NCBI RefSeq assembly: GCF_012276695.1
Contig: NZ_CP038852.1
Coordinates: 992,001 to 1,056,000, forward strand
Source: Candidatus Pelagibacter giovannonii
GTDB lineage: Bacteria > Pseudomonadota > Alphaproteobacteria > Pelagibacterales > Pelagibacteraceae
Reading direction: 5' to 3'
DNA length: 64,000 nucleotides
The position numbers were made by a program, and so were the translations under genes. Under the pieces are notes generated by a model. It did no database searches and was not told the DNA's origin. It saw only the letters and a program-made list of their open reading frames with translations. Within the stretch, counting starts at the first letter, position 1. Each line of letters begins with the position of its first letter. This document shows, piece by piece, positions 29,144 through 40,234 of this stretch.

Positions 29144-30882
29144 TATTCTTTACGAATTTGTTTCTCATAGAAATTTTTATAAAGTTCTGAATTATTTAAT
29201 AATTCGTCATGTTTGCCGTTTGCAACAACATTCCCAGAATCAATAATATAAATTTGATCAGAGCTTAAAATTGTTGATAGTCTATGGGCTATTACAATGG
29301 TTGTCTTATCTTTAGTTAATATTTTTAATGCATCTTGAATTTTACTTTCAGTTTCAGAGTCTAATGATGAAGTTGCTTCATCTAAAAGAATTATTGGACT
29401 TTTCTTGATCATAGCTCTTGCAATTGATAGTCTTTGTTTTTCTCCACCAGATAGTCTAACTCCATTTTCACCTATTATGGTCTCATACTTGTGGGGCAAT
29501 TGCTCTATAAATTCACTTGCGTATGAAAATTTTGCTGCTGAAATTACCTCTTCATCAGTAACATCATCTTTTGCATATTTGATATTATTTTTTATAGTAT
29601 CATCAAACAAAGTTGTATCTTGACTTACAAGTGAGATCTTATCTCTTAAAGATTGTATTTTTACTTTATATATAGATTGATTATCAATCAGGATATCCCC
29701 AGATTGTGCATCATAAAATCTAGGTATTAAGTTTAAAATTGTTGATTTTCCAGAACCACTGTGTCCAACTAAAGATGTCATTTTACCACCAGCTATATTA
29801 ATATCAATATTCTTTAAGACATTTTCTTCATTAGAATTATATTTAAAGTTTAATTTATTAAATTTAATTGATGCATTAGTGATGTTGATGTCTTTAGAAT
29901 TTTCACGATCTAAAATTTTATTTTTATGATCAATAATAGGTAGAATTCTATTAGCCGCTGATAACCCTTGGTTTAAAGTTATATTGATTGTTGATAAAGA
30001 TCTAACAGGTTGATAAGCGAGCATCATTGCTGCTAAAAAAGAGAAAAAATTACCTATTTCAATTTCGCTCTTTAGAGCCAATTTTCCTGAATAGAATATT
30101 AAAATTGCAATCATTATTCCCGTTAAGGTTTCCATGATTGGAGATATTCTTATATATACTGTATTTATTTTAATATTTTTATCTTTTAATTGATTTAAAT
30201 GTTCGTCACTTCTTTTGCTTTCATATTCTTCTCTTTGAAATATTTTTACTAATTTGTGGTTTTTAAATAATTCAATTAAGTGCGTGTTTAAAAAACCTGA
30301 TTTTTCTTGAGCTTCAGTAACGACTTTTCCCATTCTCTTACCAAGGGTCTTAGACGCTATACCAGCAATAGGAATCATTATTATTGCAATCAATGATAAT
30401 TTCCAATTCTGATAAAACATCACAAATAACAACCCAAATAGAGTTAAGCTATCTTTAAATAAATTTAAAACAGCAGTACTAAGCAATGTTGTAATATGAC
30501 TTACATCATATGTCAGGTTTGAGATGAATTTTCCAGAATGTTTTTGGTCAATTAATTGAGTATCTGCTTTAATTAAAGATTTTACCATTTGTGATTGGAG
30601 CATTTTTTTAATCTCCTCTGCAACTCTAATCATAATCGCTTTTGCAAAATAGAGGGCAAAACCTTTAATTGTAAATGCTACAATTATTAATGAAGGTATG
30701 ATAACTATTAAAGACTGGTCTTTTTCAACAAATATTTTTTTTATAGCAGGATCCAAAAGCCAGGCTATTGCAGAGGTACTTGCTGCAACAAGAACTCCAA
30801 AAAAAACTGATATTAATATTTTATTAATATATTTTTTTGAATAATCTTTAAAAAGTCTTTTATAAATTTCTGAATTTTTCAT
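29143..30882 (-). CDS. msbA: MsbA-like lipid flippase, ABC transporter
   Basis: The ATG at 30882 gives 579 residues, one half-transporter: six transmembrane segments then an ATPase domain with Walker A GHSGSGKST, signature LSGGEKQRLS and Walker B PIILLDEATSSLD, and the H-loop VIAHRLST. Length and context (directly upstream of waaA-lpxK-lpxL) favour MsbA, which flips core-lipid A across the inner membrane, over a drug exporter. The start codon overlaps the ubiA stop (TGATG), so translation is probably coupled. Confidence 0.88.
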   Translation of the reverse strand: MKNSEIYKRLFKDYSKKYINKILISVFFGVLVAASTSAIAWLLDPAIKKIFVEKDQSLIVIIPSLIIVAFTIKGFALYFAKAIMIRVAEEIKKMLQSQMVKSLIKADTQLIDQKHSGKFISNLTYDVSHITTLLSTAVLNLFKDSLTLFGLLFVMFYQNWKLSLIAIIMIPIAGIASKTLGKRMGKVVTEAQEKSGFLNTHLIELFKNHKLVKIFQREEYESKRSDEHLNQLKDKNIKINTVYIRISPIMETLTGIMIAILIFYSGKLALKSEIEIGNFFSFLAAMMLAYQPVRSLSTINITLNQGLSAANRILPIIDHKNKILDRENSKDINITNASIKFNKLNFKYNSNEENVLKNIDINIAGGKMTSLVGHSGSGKSTILNLIPRFYDAQSGDILIDNQSIYKVKIQSLRDKISLVSQDTTLFDDTIKNNIKYAKDDVTDEEVISAAKFSYASEFIEQLPHKYETIIGENGVRLSGGEKQRLSIARAMIKKSPIILLDEATSSLDSETESKIQDALKILTKDKTTIVIAHRLSTILSSDQIYIIDSGNVVANGKHDELLNNSELYKNFYEKQIRKE

Positions 30883-31745
30883 CAAAATTTTCCAATTAAA
30901 ATATTACAAAAAATAAGAAGACCAACTAAATTATTACTTTTAAAAACTTTCAAACATATGGATGGTTTTTTTGAATTAAAAATTTTAATTTGGTAAAAAA
31001 ATAAGTGAGCAATTGTTATTAACAAGCTTATATAAAAAAAGTAATTATAATTCATTAAATAGCCCACAATTAAAATAGAGAAAATTAGAAAAATATAACA
31101 TGTAGATATAAAGTTTTTTGGTTTTTTTTTAAATTTTATTGAAGTTGATTTTACACCTATAATTTCGTCATCTTTAATATCTTGAAATCCGTATATTGTG
31201 TCGTATCCTAGTGTCCAAAATATGGCTCCAAGATAAAAGATAATAGCAACAGCATTTATTCCTCCATGTATTGCTGTCCACCCTAAAATCAAACCATAAT
31301 TAAATGTTATTCCTAAAAATAATTGAGGCCAATAAGTAAATCTTTTCATTAAAGGATATGTGAATGCTAGAGGCATAGATCCTAGGGCAAGTAAGATTGT
31401 TAAGTTATTAAAATTAATTAAAACCAAAAATGCAAGTAGACATAAAATCAAAGTATAAAATATTCCTAATTTTACTGAAACTTGATTAGATGCAATAGGC
31501 CTTTTTTTTGTTCTTGAAACTTTTTTATCAAATTCTTTGTCAGAAATATCATTCACAATACATCCTGCAGAACGCATTAGAACCGATCCTAAAAAAAATA
31601 ATGATAAGTAAAAGAAATAATCATTTAGGCTTTTTGAAAAATCATAAGCAAGAGTCAGTCCCCATGCACAAGGCCAAAATAATAATATATAGCCAATAGG
31701 CCTTTTCAATCTTGTTAGTTCGATAAAAAGATTTAAATTTTTCAT
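30882..31745 (-). CDS. ubiA: 4-hydroxybenzoate octaprenyltransferase UbiA
   Basis: The 287-residue multi-span membrane protein has both prenyltransferase aspartate motifs: NDISDKEFDKKVSRTKKRP (first, with the polar basic block) and YDTIYGFQDIKDDEIIGVKS (second). The N-terminal LTRLKRPIGYILLFWPCAWGL matches UbiA rather than CtaB or MenA. It prenylates 4-hydroxybenzoate in ubiquinone synthesis. It heads the lipid A run and overlaps msbA by one nucleotide; a quinone gene leading an LPS operon is likely a result of compaction, not function. Confidence 0.92.
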   Translation of the reverse strand: MKNLNLFIELTRLKRPIGYILLFWPCAWGLTLAYDFSKSLNDYFFYLSLFFLGSVLMRSAGCIVNDISDKEFDKKVSRTKKRPIASNQVSVKLGIFYTLILCLLAFLVLINFNNLTILLALGSMPLAFTYPLMKRFTYWPQLFLGITFNYGLILGWTAIHGGINAVAIIFYLGAIFWTLGYDTIYGFQDIKDDEIIGVKSTSIKFKKKPKNFISTCYIFLIFSILIVGYLMNYNYFFYISLLITIAHLFFYQIKIFNSKKPSICLKVFKSNNLVGLLIFCNILIGKF

Positions 31746-31797
31746 AATAATTTACTTGTAAATAACAAAGGCTAGTTTCATAATCAAATTGATTCGT

Positions 31798-32202
31798 ATG
31801 AATATAGATTACACAGTTACAGCATTGATGTTTCCAGCCATTCCTTTATTGATGAGCGTATATAGCAACAGATTTCATTCTTTAAGTAAGCTTATTAGAC
31901 AACTTCATGATGAACATGTATATGAAAGTCACATTCCACCAGAGTGGAAAAAACAGTTTATAAATTTAAGTGGAAGAATTGTTCTTTTAAAATGGACTAT
32001 TATGTTTGCTGCATTTGGTTTCTTATTTAATATGTTGACTGTGTTTGCCCTTTATTTAAATGAAATTTTTGCTGCAAGAATAATCTTTGGATCTTGTTGT
32101 TTATCGATGATGATTTCAATTGTTGTTTTTATGAGAGAAATTCAAGTATCAACAAATGCATTAAAATTGCATATGTCCGATATGGATGTTGATTTAGATT
32201 AA
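31798..32202 (+). CDS. DUF2721 membrane protein
   Basis: The ATG at 31798 gives 134 residues (a TTG at 31789 is the alternative). The pattern of a hydrophobic N-terminus, a central SNRFHSLSKLIRQLHDE helix, then two hydrophobic helices (IVLLKWTIMFAAFGFLFNML and a second) is that of the DUF2721 family of small inner-membrane proteins. In members of this family the NR...L...R segment is conserved. Function is unknown. Its stop codon shares TTAA with the stop of the convergent quinone oxidoreductase gene. A GANTC site (31791-31795) lies just before the start. Confidence 0.75.
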   Translation: MNIDYTVTALMFPAIPLLMSVYSNRFHSLSKLIRQLHDEHVYESHIPPEWKKQFINLSGRIVLLKWTIMFAAFGFLFNMLTVFALYLNEIFAARIIFGSCCLSMMISIVVFMREIQVSTNALKLHMSDMDVDLD

Positions 32203-33173
32203 TTAGGAATAATAACCGCAGGGCCAACTAATAGTCTTGCTTCTAATTCTTCATGAGCTTTTTTAGCATCATCAAGCGAATATTTTTTTGAAATTTCAAC
32301 TTTAAATTTTCCAGATAAGATTCCATCAAAAACTTTTTTAGCAGACTCAACTAATTCTTCTCTTGTCATTGTATAATGTGCAATAGAAGGACGAGTAAAA
32401 AATAATCCTTTTGCATTAATATGTTTTTTAACATCTATAGTATCAACATAACCTGATGCATTACCAAAAGCGACCATCATGCCTCTAACTTTTAAGGTTT
32501 CAATCGATCCATCAAATGTTTTAATACCAACACCATCATAGACAACATCAACTCCATTTTTACCTACAATTTTTTCCACTTCTTCAACAAAGTTTGTATC
32601 TGTATAATTTATTACATGATGACATCCATTTTTTTTAGCAATAGCTTCTTTTTTTTTAGAGCCAACAGTTCCAATAACCTCTGCTCCTAATGCATTAGCC
32701 CACTGACATAATATTTGGCCAACACCACCAGCTGCTGCATGGTATAAAACTTTATCCCCTTTTTTAATTGGATAAGCTCTGTGTAATAAATATTCAGCAG
32801 TAATCCCTTTAAGCATAATGCATGATGCAATTTCATCCGAGATACCTTCTGGAACTAAAACTAGTTTCTCTTGAGGAAATAATTGTTTTTCCGAATAACT
32901 TCCAATAGGCATTGAAGAGTGAGCCACTCTATCTCCAACTTTAAATAGATCAACTTCAGAACCAACTTCTTCTATTATTCCACATGCTTCCAAACCAATT
33001 CCACTTGGTAGAGGAATAGGGTACAAACCTGTTCGGTGATAAACATCGATATAGTTAAGACCGATTGATAAATTTTTTATCAAAACTTCTTTTGGACCTG
33101 GTTTACCGATTTCAATATCTTTAACCTCTAAAGTTTCAGGACCACCAAATTTTTCTATTTTAATAGTTTTCAT
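32199..33173 (-). CDS. qor: NADPH:quinone oxidoreductase (zinc-independent MDR family)
   Basis: The 324-residue protein is a quinone oxidoreductase-type MDR protein: the N-terminal GroES-like domain includes GLNYIDVYHRTGLYPIPLPS, and the Rossmann fold shows the AAAGGVGQILCQWA loop. Catalytic zinc ligands of alcohol dehydrogenases are absent, as in QOR enzymes. It would reduce quinones with NADPH in the cytoplasm. It follows the pirin gene with a one-nucleotide overlap and belongs to the CDGSH-pirin-qor unit, opposite an HxlR regulator. Confidence 0.9.
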   Translation of the reverse strand: MKTIKIEKFGGPETLEVKDIEIGKPGPKEVLIKNLSIGLNYIDVYHRTGLYPIPLPSGIGLEACGIIEEVGSEVDLFKVGDRVAHSSMPIGSYSEKQLFPQEKLVLVPEGISDEIASCIMLKGITAEYLLHRAYPIKKGDKVLYHAAAGGVGQILCQWANALGAEVIGTVGSKKKEAIAKKNGCHHVINYTDTNFVEEVEKIVGKNGVDVVYDGVGIKTFDGSIETLKVRGMMVAFGNASGYVDTIDVKKHINAKGLFFTRPSIAHYTMTREELVESAKKVFDGILSGKFKVEISKKYSLDDAKKAHEELEARLLVGPAVIIPN

Positions 33174-34012
33174 TATTTTACAAATGTATCATTATGATAA
33201 TCTTGAACTGCTTGCAATATCTCTGCTTTAGTATTCATTACAAATGGACCCCCTCTAGCAATAGGCTCACCAATTGGCTTTCCAGATATCAATAAAAACT
33301 TGGCTTTAGTTAAGCTAGAGACTTTTAATTTTTCTCCCCTAGTTAGAATAATTAAAGTGGAATCTTTAACGGCATTATGATCTTGATTACCAACTTTAAT
33401 TTTACCTTCAACCAAATATATTAATGAATTGTGAGTTGAGGGAAGATCAAAATTAAATTCTCTTCCTTTTTCAAGCTCTACATCAAAATAAACAGGTTCA
33501 ACATTGTGACCTTTAACAGGTCCTTCTGCATCTTGAAATTTTCCAGCAATCACTTTGACAGTTTTATCATCGTCTTTATGAGTGCTCATTTTATCTGCAT
33601 CAATGTAAATATATTCAGGTTTAGTCATTTTCAATTTAGCAGGCATGTTTACCCATAATTGAAACCCATGAAGCTTACCTTCTTTCATTGCGGGCATTTC
33701 TGAATGAATGATACCACTCCCAGTTTTCATCCACTGAACATCTCCAGCAGTCATTATTCCTTCGCCACCCGTACTGTCTTTATGTTCAAAGTCACCAGCA
33801 AGCATATATGTTACTGTTTCAATTCCTCTGTGAGGGTGAGGAGGGAAGCCTCCAATGTAATCATCTTTATTTTCAGAACCAAATTCATCCAACATTAAAA
33901 AAGGATCGTGGTAATCAATATGGTAAGTGCCAATGCTTCTTTTTAATTTAACACCAGCACCATCTGATGCTACAACTGGTTCTATTATTTTTTCTACTTC
34001 AATACTTTTCAT
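33173..34012 (-). CDS. Pirin-family protein
   Basis: The 279-residue bicupin has the pirin signature HPHRGIETVTYMLAGDFEHKD (residues about 58-78), with His residues that bind iron, and MKTGSGIIHSEMP, supplying further His/Glu ligands. C-terminal GKPIGEPIARGGPFVMNT is typical. Bacterial pirins include quercetin dioxygenases and redox-linked regulators of metabolic enzymes; the role here is not certain. It lies between the CDGSH and qor genes. All three are redox-related and on one strand, which suggests a quinone or oxidative stress response. Confidence 0.9.
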   Translation of the reverse strand: MKSIEVEKIIEPVVASDGAGVKLKRSIGTYHIDYHDPFLMLDEFGSENKDDYIGGFPPHPHRGIETVTYMLAGDFEHKDSTGGEGIMTAGDVQWMKTGSGIIHSEMPAMKEGKLHGFQLWVNMPAKLKMTKPEYIYIDADKMSTHKDDDKTVKVIAGKFQDAEGPVKGHNVEPVYFDVELEKGREFNFDLPSTHNSLIYLVEGKIKVGNQDHNAVKDSTLIILTRGEKLKVSSLTKAKFLLISGKPIGEPIARGGPFVMNTKAEILQAVQDYHNDTFVK

Positions 34013-34048
34013 AATTAAAGACTATTCAATAATTTATAAAGTTCAATG

Positions 34049-34288
34049 TTACTTTTTGTTATGTGAACCATCACAAAGAGGCTGGTTATTAGTTTGTTTA
34101 CAAGCACAAAAAAATACTTTTTTTGTTTCTTCTGCTTTATAGGCTAGAGGAGTAAATTCTGAACCTTTATGTGATCCATCACAAAATGGTTGTTTTGAAC
34201 TTTTTCCACAAGAGCACCAGTAATAAGATTTATCTTTCTCTACATCTACTGCAATTGGTCCGTTGCCTGCGTTTTGTCCTTTAATCAT
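34049..34288 (-). CDS. Double CDGSH iron-sulfur protein
   Basis: The 79-residue protein contains two CDGSH-type 2Fe-2S sites: CSCGKSSKQPFCDGSH (near residues 27-42) and CACKQTNNQPLCDGSH (near 61-76), each with the three Cys and one His ligands. Double-CDGSH proteins of this size occur in many bacteria, act as electron carriers or cluster donors and sense redox state. It is the first gene of the unit with pirin and qor (a 36-nt gap to pirin) and is divergent from the HxlR regulator. Confidence 0.93.
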   Translation of the reverse strand: MIKGQNAGNGPIAVDVEKDKSYYWCSCGKSSKQPFCDGSHKGSEFTPLAYKAEETKKVFFCACKQTNNQPLCDGSHNKK

Positions 34289-34359
34289 TTTTACCCTTTC
34301 AATTTAATTGACTTGTTCATAGAGCTTTGTTAATGGTAATGCAATAACGCAAAATAATC

Positions 34360-34369
34360 ATACTAGTAT
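34360..34369. promoter_or_regulatory. Candidate HxlR operator (palindrome)
   Basis: The perfect 10-bp palindrome ATACTAGTAT lies 13 nt before the HxlR start codon, in the 94-bp region shared with the divergent CDGSH gene. HxlR-type regulators such as YodB and QorR bind dyads with TACT/AGTA arms near their own promoter, and this fits, although the spacing is shorter than the YodB site. Binding is inferred. Confidence 0.5.
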
Positions 34370-34382
34370 ACAAAAACATACC

Positions 34383-34742
34383 TTGAAAAACTTAATAGAT
34401 TGTCCAGCCGAAAGAGCCGTTTACTTTCTTGGAGGTAAATGGAAAATTAGAATTTTATTTAGTTTACTAAAAAGTAAAAGAATAAGATTTGGTGAACTCA
34501 AAAAAGGTTTAAAAACTATTACACAACAAATGCTATCCAAACAGCTTAAGGAGTTAGAAGGAGATGGAATAATTAATAGAAAAGTAATTCGAATAATGCC
34601 ACCAAAAGTTGAGTATTCACTTACTGAATTTGGCCTTTCGGTTATGCCTATCTTAAGATCTTTTTCAGAGTGGAATAAAAGAAATACTCGAACTATTTCA
34701 GTAAAGCTAAATAAGAATTTTGAAGAAAATAGAATTAGATAA
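34383..34742 (+). CDS. HxlR-family transcriptional regulator
   Basis: The 119-residue winged-helix protein starts at a TTG (no ATG is available nearby) and has the family N-terminus CPAERAVYFLGGKWKIRIL, whose Cys is the redox- or electrophile-sensing residue in YodB, HypR and QorR. The recognition helix region ITQQMLSKQLKELEGDGII and the wing PPKVEYSLTEFGLSV are conserved. It is divergent from the CDGSH-pirin-qor genes; regulators of this family commonly control an adjacent quinone reductase. It converges with the next gene, overlapping by 8 nt. Confidence 0.88.
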   Translation: MKNLIDCPAERAVYFLGGKWKIRILFSLLKSKRIRFGELKKGLKTITQQMLSKQLKELEGDGIINRKVIRIMPPKVEYSLTEFGLSVMPILRSFSEWNKRNTRTISVKLNKNFEENRIR

Positions 34743-35397
34743 TATCCAGCAGCTGTTTTAAGTTTTTAACTTCATCTTTAGGTTTATAATCAAGGTTATC
34801 AAAAATATTATTATTTCTGTTTACCCAAATAGAACCGTAACCATAATTTCCACCACCAGAAACATCCCAAGTATTAGCACTTAAAAATGCAACTTCTTCT
34901 TTTTGTATTTTGTATTTTTTAATTGGTATGTCATAAACTTTAGAGTCTGGTTTATAAATGCCAACTTCTTCAATTGAAAAAATATCATCAAATATACTAT
35001 CTAGATTATTACTCTTTACTAATTCATTAAGAAGAGAGGGCGTTCCATTTGAAAGAATACCTAATTTATAATTTTTTTCTTTTAATCTTTTTAAAACCTC
35101 AGGTACCTCAGGAAAAGGTGAGAGCACCTTATAAAGATTTAATAATTCATTCTTCATAGAAGCATCTATTTCAAATTTCTTCATTGATTTATCTAAACTG
35201 TCTTCTGTCACCTGCCAAAAATCTTTATGTCTATCCATTAGACTTCTTAGCCAAGTGTATTCTAATTGAGTAGTTCGCCAGTAATTTGCAAAACCTTCCC
35301 ACTTATCACCAATTTTATCTTTACATTTTTCTGCAGCAGAATTGACATCAAATAAAGTGCCATATGCATCAAAAATTATTGCTTTAATATTTTTCAT
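34735..35397 (-). CDS. HAD hydrolase, (S)-2-haloacid dehalogenase-like
   Basis: The 220-residue protein has HAD motif I IIFDAYGTLFDVNSA, the haloacid dehalogenase-type LRSLMDRHKDFW region, motif II LSNGTPSLL, motif III Lys in KPDSKVYDI, and motif IV SANTWDVSGGGNYG, which is specific to the type II haloacid dehalogenase subfamily (SxNxWD). It may dehalogenate 2-haloacids or act as a phosphatase. The nucleophile would be Asp10. It is divergent from rsmE with 17 bp between start codons. Confidence 0.85.
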   Translation of the reverse strand: MKNIKAIIFDAYGTLFDVNSAAEKCKDKIGDKWEGFANYWRTTQLEYTWLRSLMDRHKDFWQVTEDSLDKSMKKFEIDASMKNELLNLYKVLSPFPEVPEVLKRLKEKNYKLGILSNGTPSLLNELVKSNNLDSIFDDIFSIEEVGIYKPDSKVYDIPIKKYKIQKEEVAFLSANTWDVSGGGNYGYGSIWVNRNNNIFDNLDYKPKDEVKNLKQLLDII

Positions 35398-35414
35398 AAA
35401 TTAACTTAACATTA

Positions 35415-36116
35415 ATGAGTAATATTAGATTATTTTTTAAAGAAAGTTTATCACTTAATTTAATTGCTAGGCTTGATAAATCACAATCTCACTATGTAAA
35501 TAAAGTGATGAGAGTTAAAGTGAGTGAGGTTTTTTCATTATTTAATAGCAGTGGTGAGTGGGAGGCAAAAATTTTAACTATTTCAAAAGGTATAGTTGAA
35601 TTTAATATTACAAAACAATTAAGGCAAAAAGAAAACATAAAAGAATTGTGGTTAGCTTTTTCACCCATCAAATCAAACTACTTTAATTTCATGATTCAAA
35701 AAGCAACAGAGCTTGGTGTTACAAAATTTTTACCAATAATATTTGATAGAACAATTGTTAGAAAAATAAATAAAGAAAGATTAGAAAAAGTAATTACAGA
35801 AGCTGCCGAACAGTCTAATCGTATCAATGTTCCATTTATTGAAGATCCTCAGTTATTAAAATTTTTTTTAAATAATGAAAAGATGGACTTAATATTTACT
35901 GATTTAAATTCTCAAAATAAAAAATTAGATTTAGCCAAATTAACTAGCAATCCAACTTGTGTAATTATTGGTCCAGAGGGTGATTTTTCAGAAGAAGAAA
36001 GAGAGCAGATTCTTAGATTTAAGGATGTTCAGCCAATTAATATAAATAAAAACATATTAAGGTCTGAAACTGCAGTTATTTCAGCTCTATCAATTGTAAA
36101 TTACTGTATAAATTGA
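35415..36116 (+). CDS. rsmE: 16S rRNA (uracil1498-N3)-methyltransferase RsmE
   Basis: The 233-residue protein has the RsmE layout: an N-terminal PUA-like part with HYVNKVMRVKVSEVFSLFN, then a SPOUT-fold domain with FMIQKATELGVTKFLPI, IGPEGDFSEEE and the C-terminal ILRSETAVISALSIVN, which forms the knotted SAM site. It methylates U1498 of 16S rRNA. It precedes the cytochrome oxidase genes by 61 bp on the same strand; that gap probably contains the cox promoter. Confidence 0.95.
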   Translation: MSNIRLFFKESLSLNLIARLDKSQSHYVNKVMRVKVSEVFSLFNSSGEWEAKILTISKGIVEFNITKQLRQKENIKELWLAFSPIKSNYFNFMIQKATELGVTKFLPIIFDRTIVRKINKERLEKVITEAAEQSNRINVPFIEDPQLLKFFLNNEKMDLIFTDLNSQNKKLDLAKLTSNPTCVIIGPEGDFSEEEREQILRFKDVQPININKNILRSETAVISALSIVNYCIN

Positions 36117-36177
36117 TATTTTGTCGCTAAAACAAAAGTGTAATTTTTAAAAAGACACTTTATATAGTGTGTAACAA

Positions 36178-38630
<2,453 letters not shown>

Positions 38631-38662
38631 TAAATTTTTAACTTATTCTAGATTAAATATTA

Positions 38663-39574
38663 ATGATTAACTCTAAATCAAAAAATAGAAACTTAAGCCA
38701 GGAAAATGTTTTTAATTTTTCTGAATTGTTTAAATTGATGAAACCAAGAGTTATGTCTTTGGTTATTTTTACCTGTGCCGTAGGACTTTTAATGGCACCT
38801 AATGCAATTTCAACAAAGGATGCAATGTTTGCAATTCTTTTAGTTTCAATTGGAGCAGGAGCCGCTGGTGCTCTAAATATGTGGTATGAGTCTGATCTTG
38901 ATGCATTAATGACCAGAACTTGCTTGAGACCAATTCCAATGGGAAAGGTTAATAAGAAACAAGCTCTAATTTTTGGAACATCACTTTCATTTTTTTCTGT
39001 GATTGCATTAGATTATTTTGCAAATACAATTTCAGCAGCATTGTTGCTGTTTACAATTTTATTTTATGTGTTTGTTTACACAATCTGGCTAAAGAGAAAA
39101 ACGCCCCAAAACATTGTAATTGGAGGTGCTGCAGGAGCATTACCACCAGTAATTGGATGGACTATTGCAACTAACTCACTTTCTTTAGAGCCAATAACTT
39201 TTTTTTTAATTATATTTTTTTGGACCCCATCTCACTTTTGGGCGTTAAGCCTTTATAAATCAGATGATTACAAGAAAGCAAAAATTCCAATGCTTCCATT
39301 AACGAATGGGATAGAGAGTACAAAAATAAATATTTTAGTTTATTCGTTATTAATGCTGCCAATGGTTATTTTGCCTTATGCAATAGATTTTGTGGGGCTA
39401 GTATTTTTAATACCAGCTTTGATGCTTACATTATATTATAACTTTTTATGTCTTGAACTCTATAGATTTAGAAAAAATAAATTTAACCCTAAGAAGGCAA
39501 AAACATTATTTGGATATTCAATTTTATATTTATTTTTGATATTCGTTATTTTTTTGATAGATAAAATAGTATGA
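38663..39574 (+). CDS. ctaB: Protoheme IX farnesyltransferase (heme O synthase)
   Basis: The 303-residue UbiA-superfamily membrane protein begins LFKLMKPRVMSLVIFTCAVGL and has the two aspartate motifs in NMWYESDLDALMTRTCLRPIP and YKSDDYKKAKIPMLP. These are those of heme O synthase (CtaB/CyoE). It farnesylates heme b for assembly of heme a in the oxidase. The gene lies between coxA (32 nt) and a 41-residue small protein gene with which it overlaps by 4 nt. Confidence 0.95.
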   Translation: MINSKSKNRNLSQENVFNFSELFKLMKPRVMSLVIFTCAVGLLMAPNAISTKDAMFAILLVSIGAGAAGALNMWYESDLDALMTRTCLRPIPMGKVNKKQALIFGTSLSFFSVIALDYFANTISAALLLFTILFYVFVYTIWLKRKTPQNIVIGGAAGALPPVIGWTIATNSLSLEPITFFLIIFFWTPSHFWALSLYKSDDYKKAKIPMLPLTNGIESTKINILVYSLLMLPMVILPYAIDFVGLVFLIPALMLTLYYNFLCLELYRFRKNKFNPKKAKTLFGYSILYLFLIFVIFLIDKIV

Positions 39575-39696
39575 TGATACCAGACAAAAAAACCAAACGA
39601 AAAAATATTTTAACAGCGTTGGCAATAATAGGTTTTATGGTATTTCTATTTTTCTTCACACTTTATAATACAGGCGTTTTTGATAGATCAATATAA
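39571..39696 (+). CDS. Small membrane protein CoxF-like (cytochrome oxidase assembly)
   Basis: A 41-residue open frame (ATG at 39571, or 39574) overlaps the ctaB stop by 4 nt and the ctaG start by 1 nt. It begins MMIPDKKTKRKN, then has one hydrophobic helix (LAIIGFMVFLFFFTLYNTG) and ends VFDRSI. This matches the small CoxF-type gene found between ctaB and ctaG in alphaproteobacteria. Exact function is unclear. The overlaps on both sides argue that it is translated. Confidence 0.75.
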   Translation: MMIPDKKTKRKNILTALAIIGFMVFLFFFTLYNTGVFDRSI

Positions 39697-40232
39697 TGCA
39701 AAAAAAAACCTTAACTCCAATTCTTTTAGCTGGAATCTTTTTTCTTATGCTGGGCCTTTCATTTGCTGCAGTACCTTTATATGATATATTTTGCAAAGTA
39801 ACAGGATTTGGTGGAACAACTCAAATATCAAAAGAAGCACCACAAATAGTTTTAGACCAAAAGGTTAGTGTTCGTTTTGATACAAATGTAAATAAACTTC
39901 CTTGGAATTTTAAAGCAAAAAAAAATGTACTTAATGTAAAGATTGGTCAAGTGAATCGAATTGAATTTGAGGTTGAAAATTACGGGAATGAAACCACTTA
40001 TGGAGTTGCTGCCTTTAATGTATCCCCTTCATCATTTGGTAAATATTATAGTAAATTAGGGTGTTTTTGTTTTGAAAAGCAGGCTTTAAAAGCTGGTGAA
40101 AAAGCAACTTATATAATGACTTTTTATTTGGACCCAGAAATGGTAAATGATCCCAATACTAAAAATATTAAAGATGTAACTATGTCCTATACTTTTTTTT
40201 CATCAGATTACTATAACCAGTCAAAATTATAG
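39696..40232 (+). CDS. ctaG: Cytochrome c oxidase copper assembly protein (Cox11)
   Basis: The 178-residue protein has an N-terminal membrane anchor (ILLAGIFFLMLGLSFAAVPLYDIFCKVTGFGG) and a copper-binding C-terminal domain with the Cox11 motif LGCFCFEKQ (the CxCF cysteines) plus FNVSP. It inserts copper into the CuB site of CoxA on the periplasmic side. It follows the CoxF-like gene with a 1-nt overlap and precedes coxC by 2 nt. Confidence 0.95.
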   Translation: MQKKTLTPILLAGIFFLMLGLSFAAVPLYDIFCKVTGFGGTTQISKEAPQIVLDQKVSVRFDTNVNKLPWNFKAKKNVLNVKIGQVNRIEFEVENYGNETTYGVAAFNVSPSSFGKYYSKLGCFCFEKQALKAGEKATYIMTFYLDPEMVNDPNTKNIKDVTMSYTFFSSDYYNQSKL

Positions 40233-40234
40233 AA

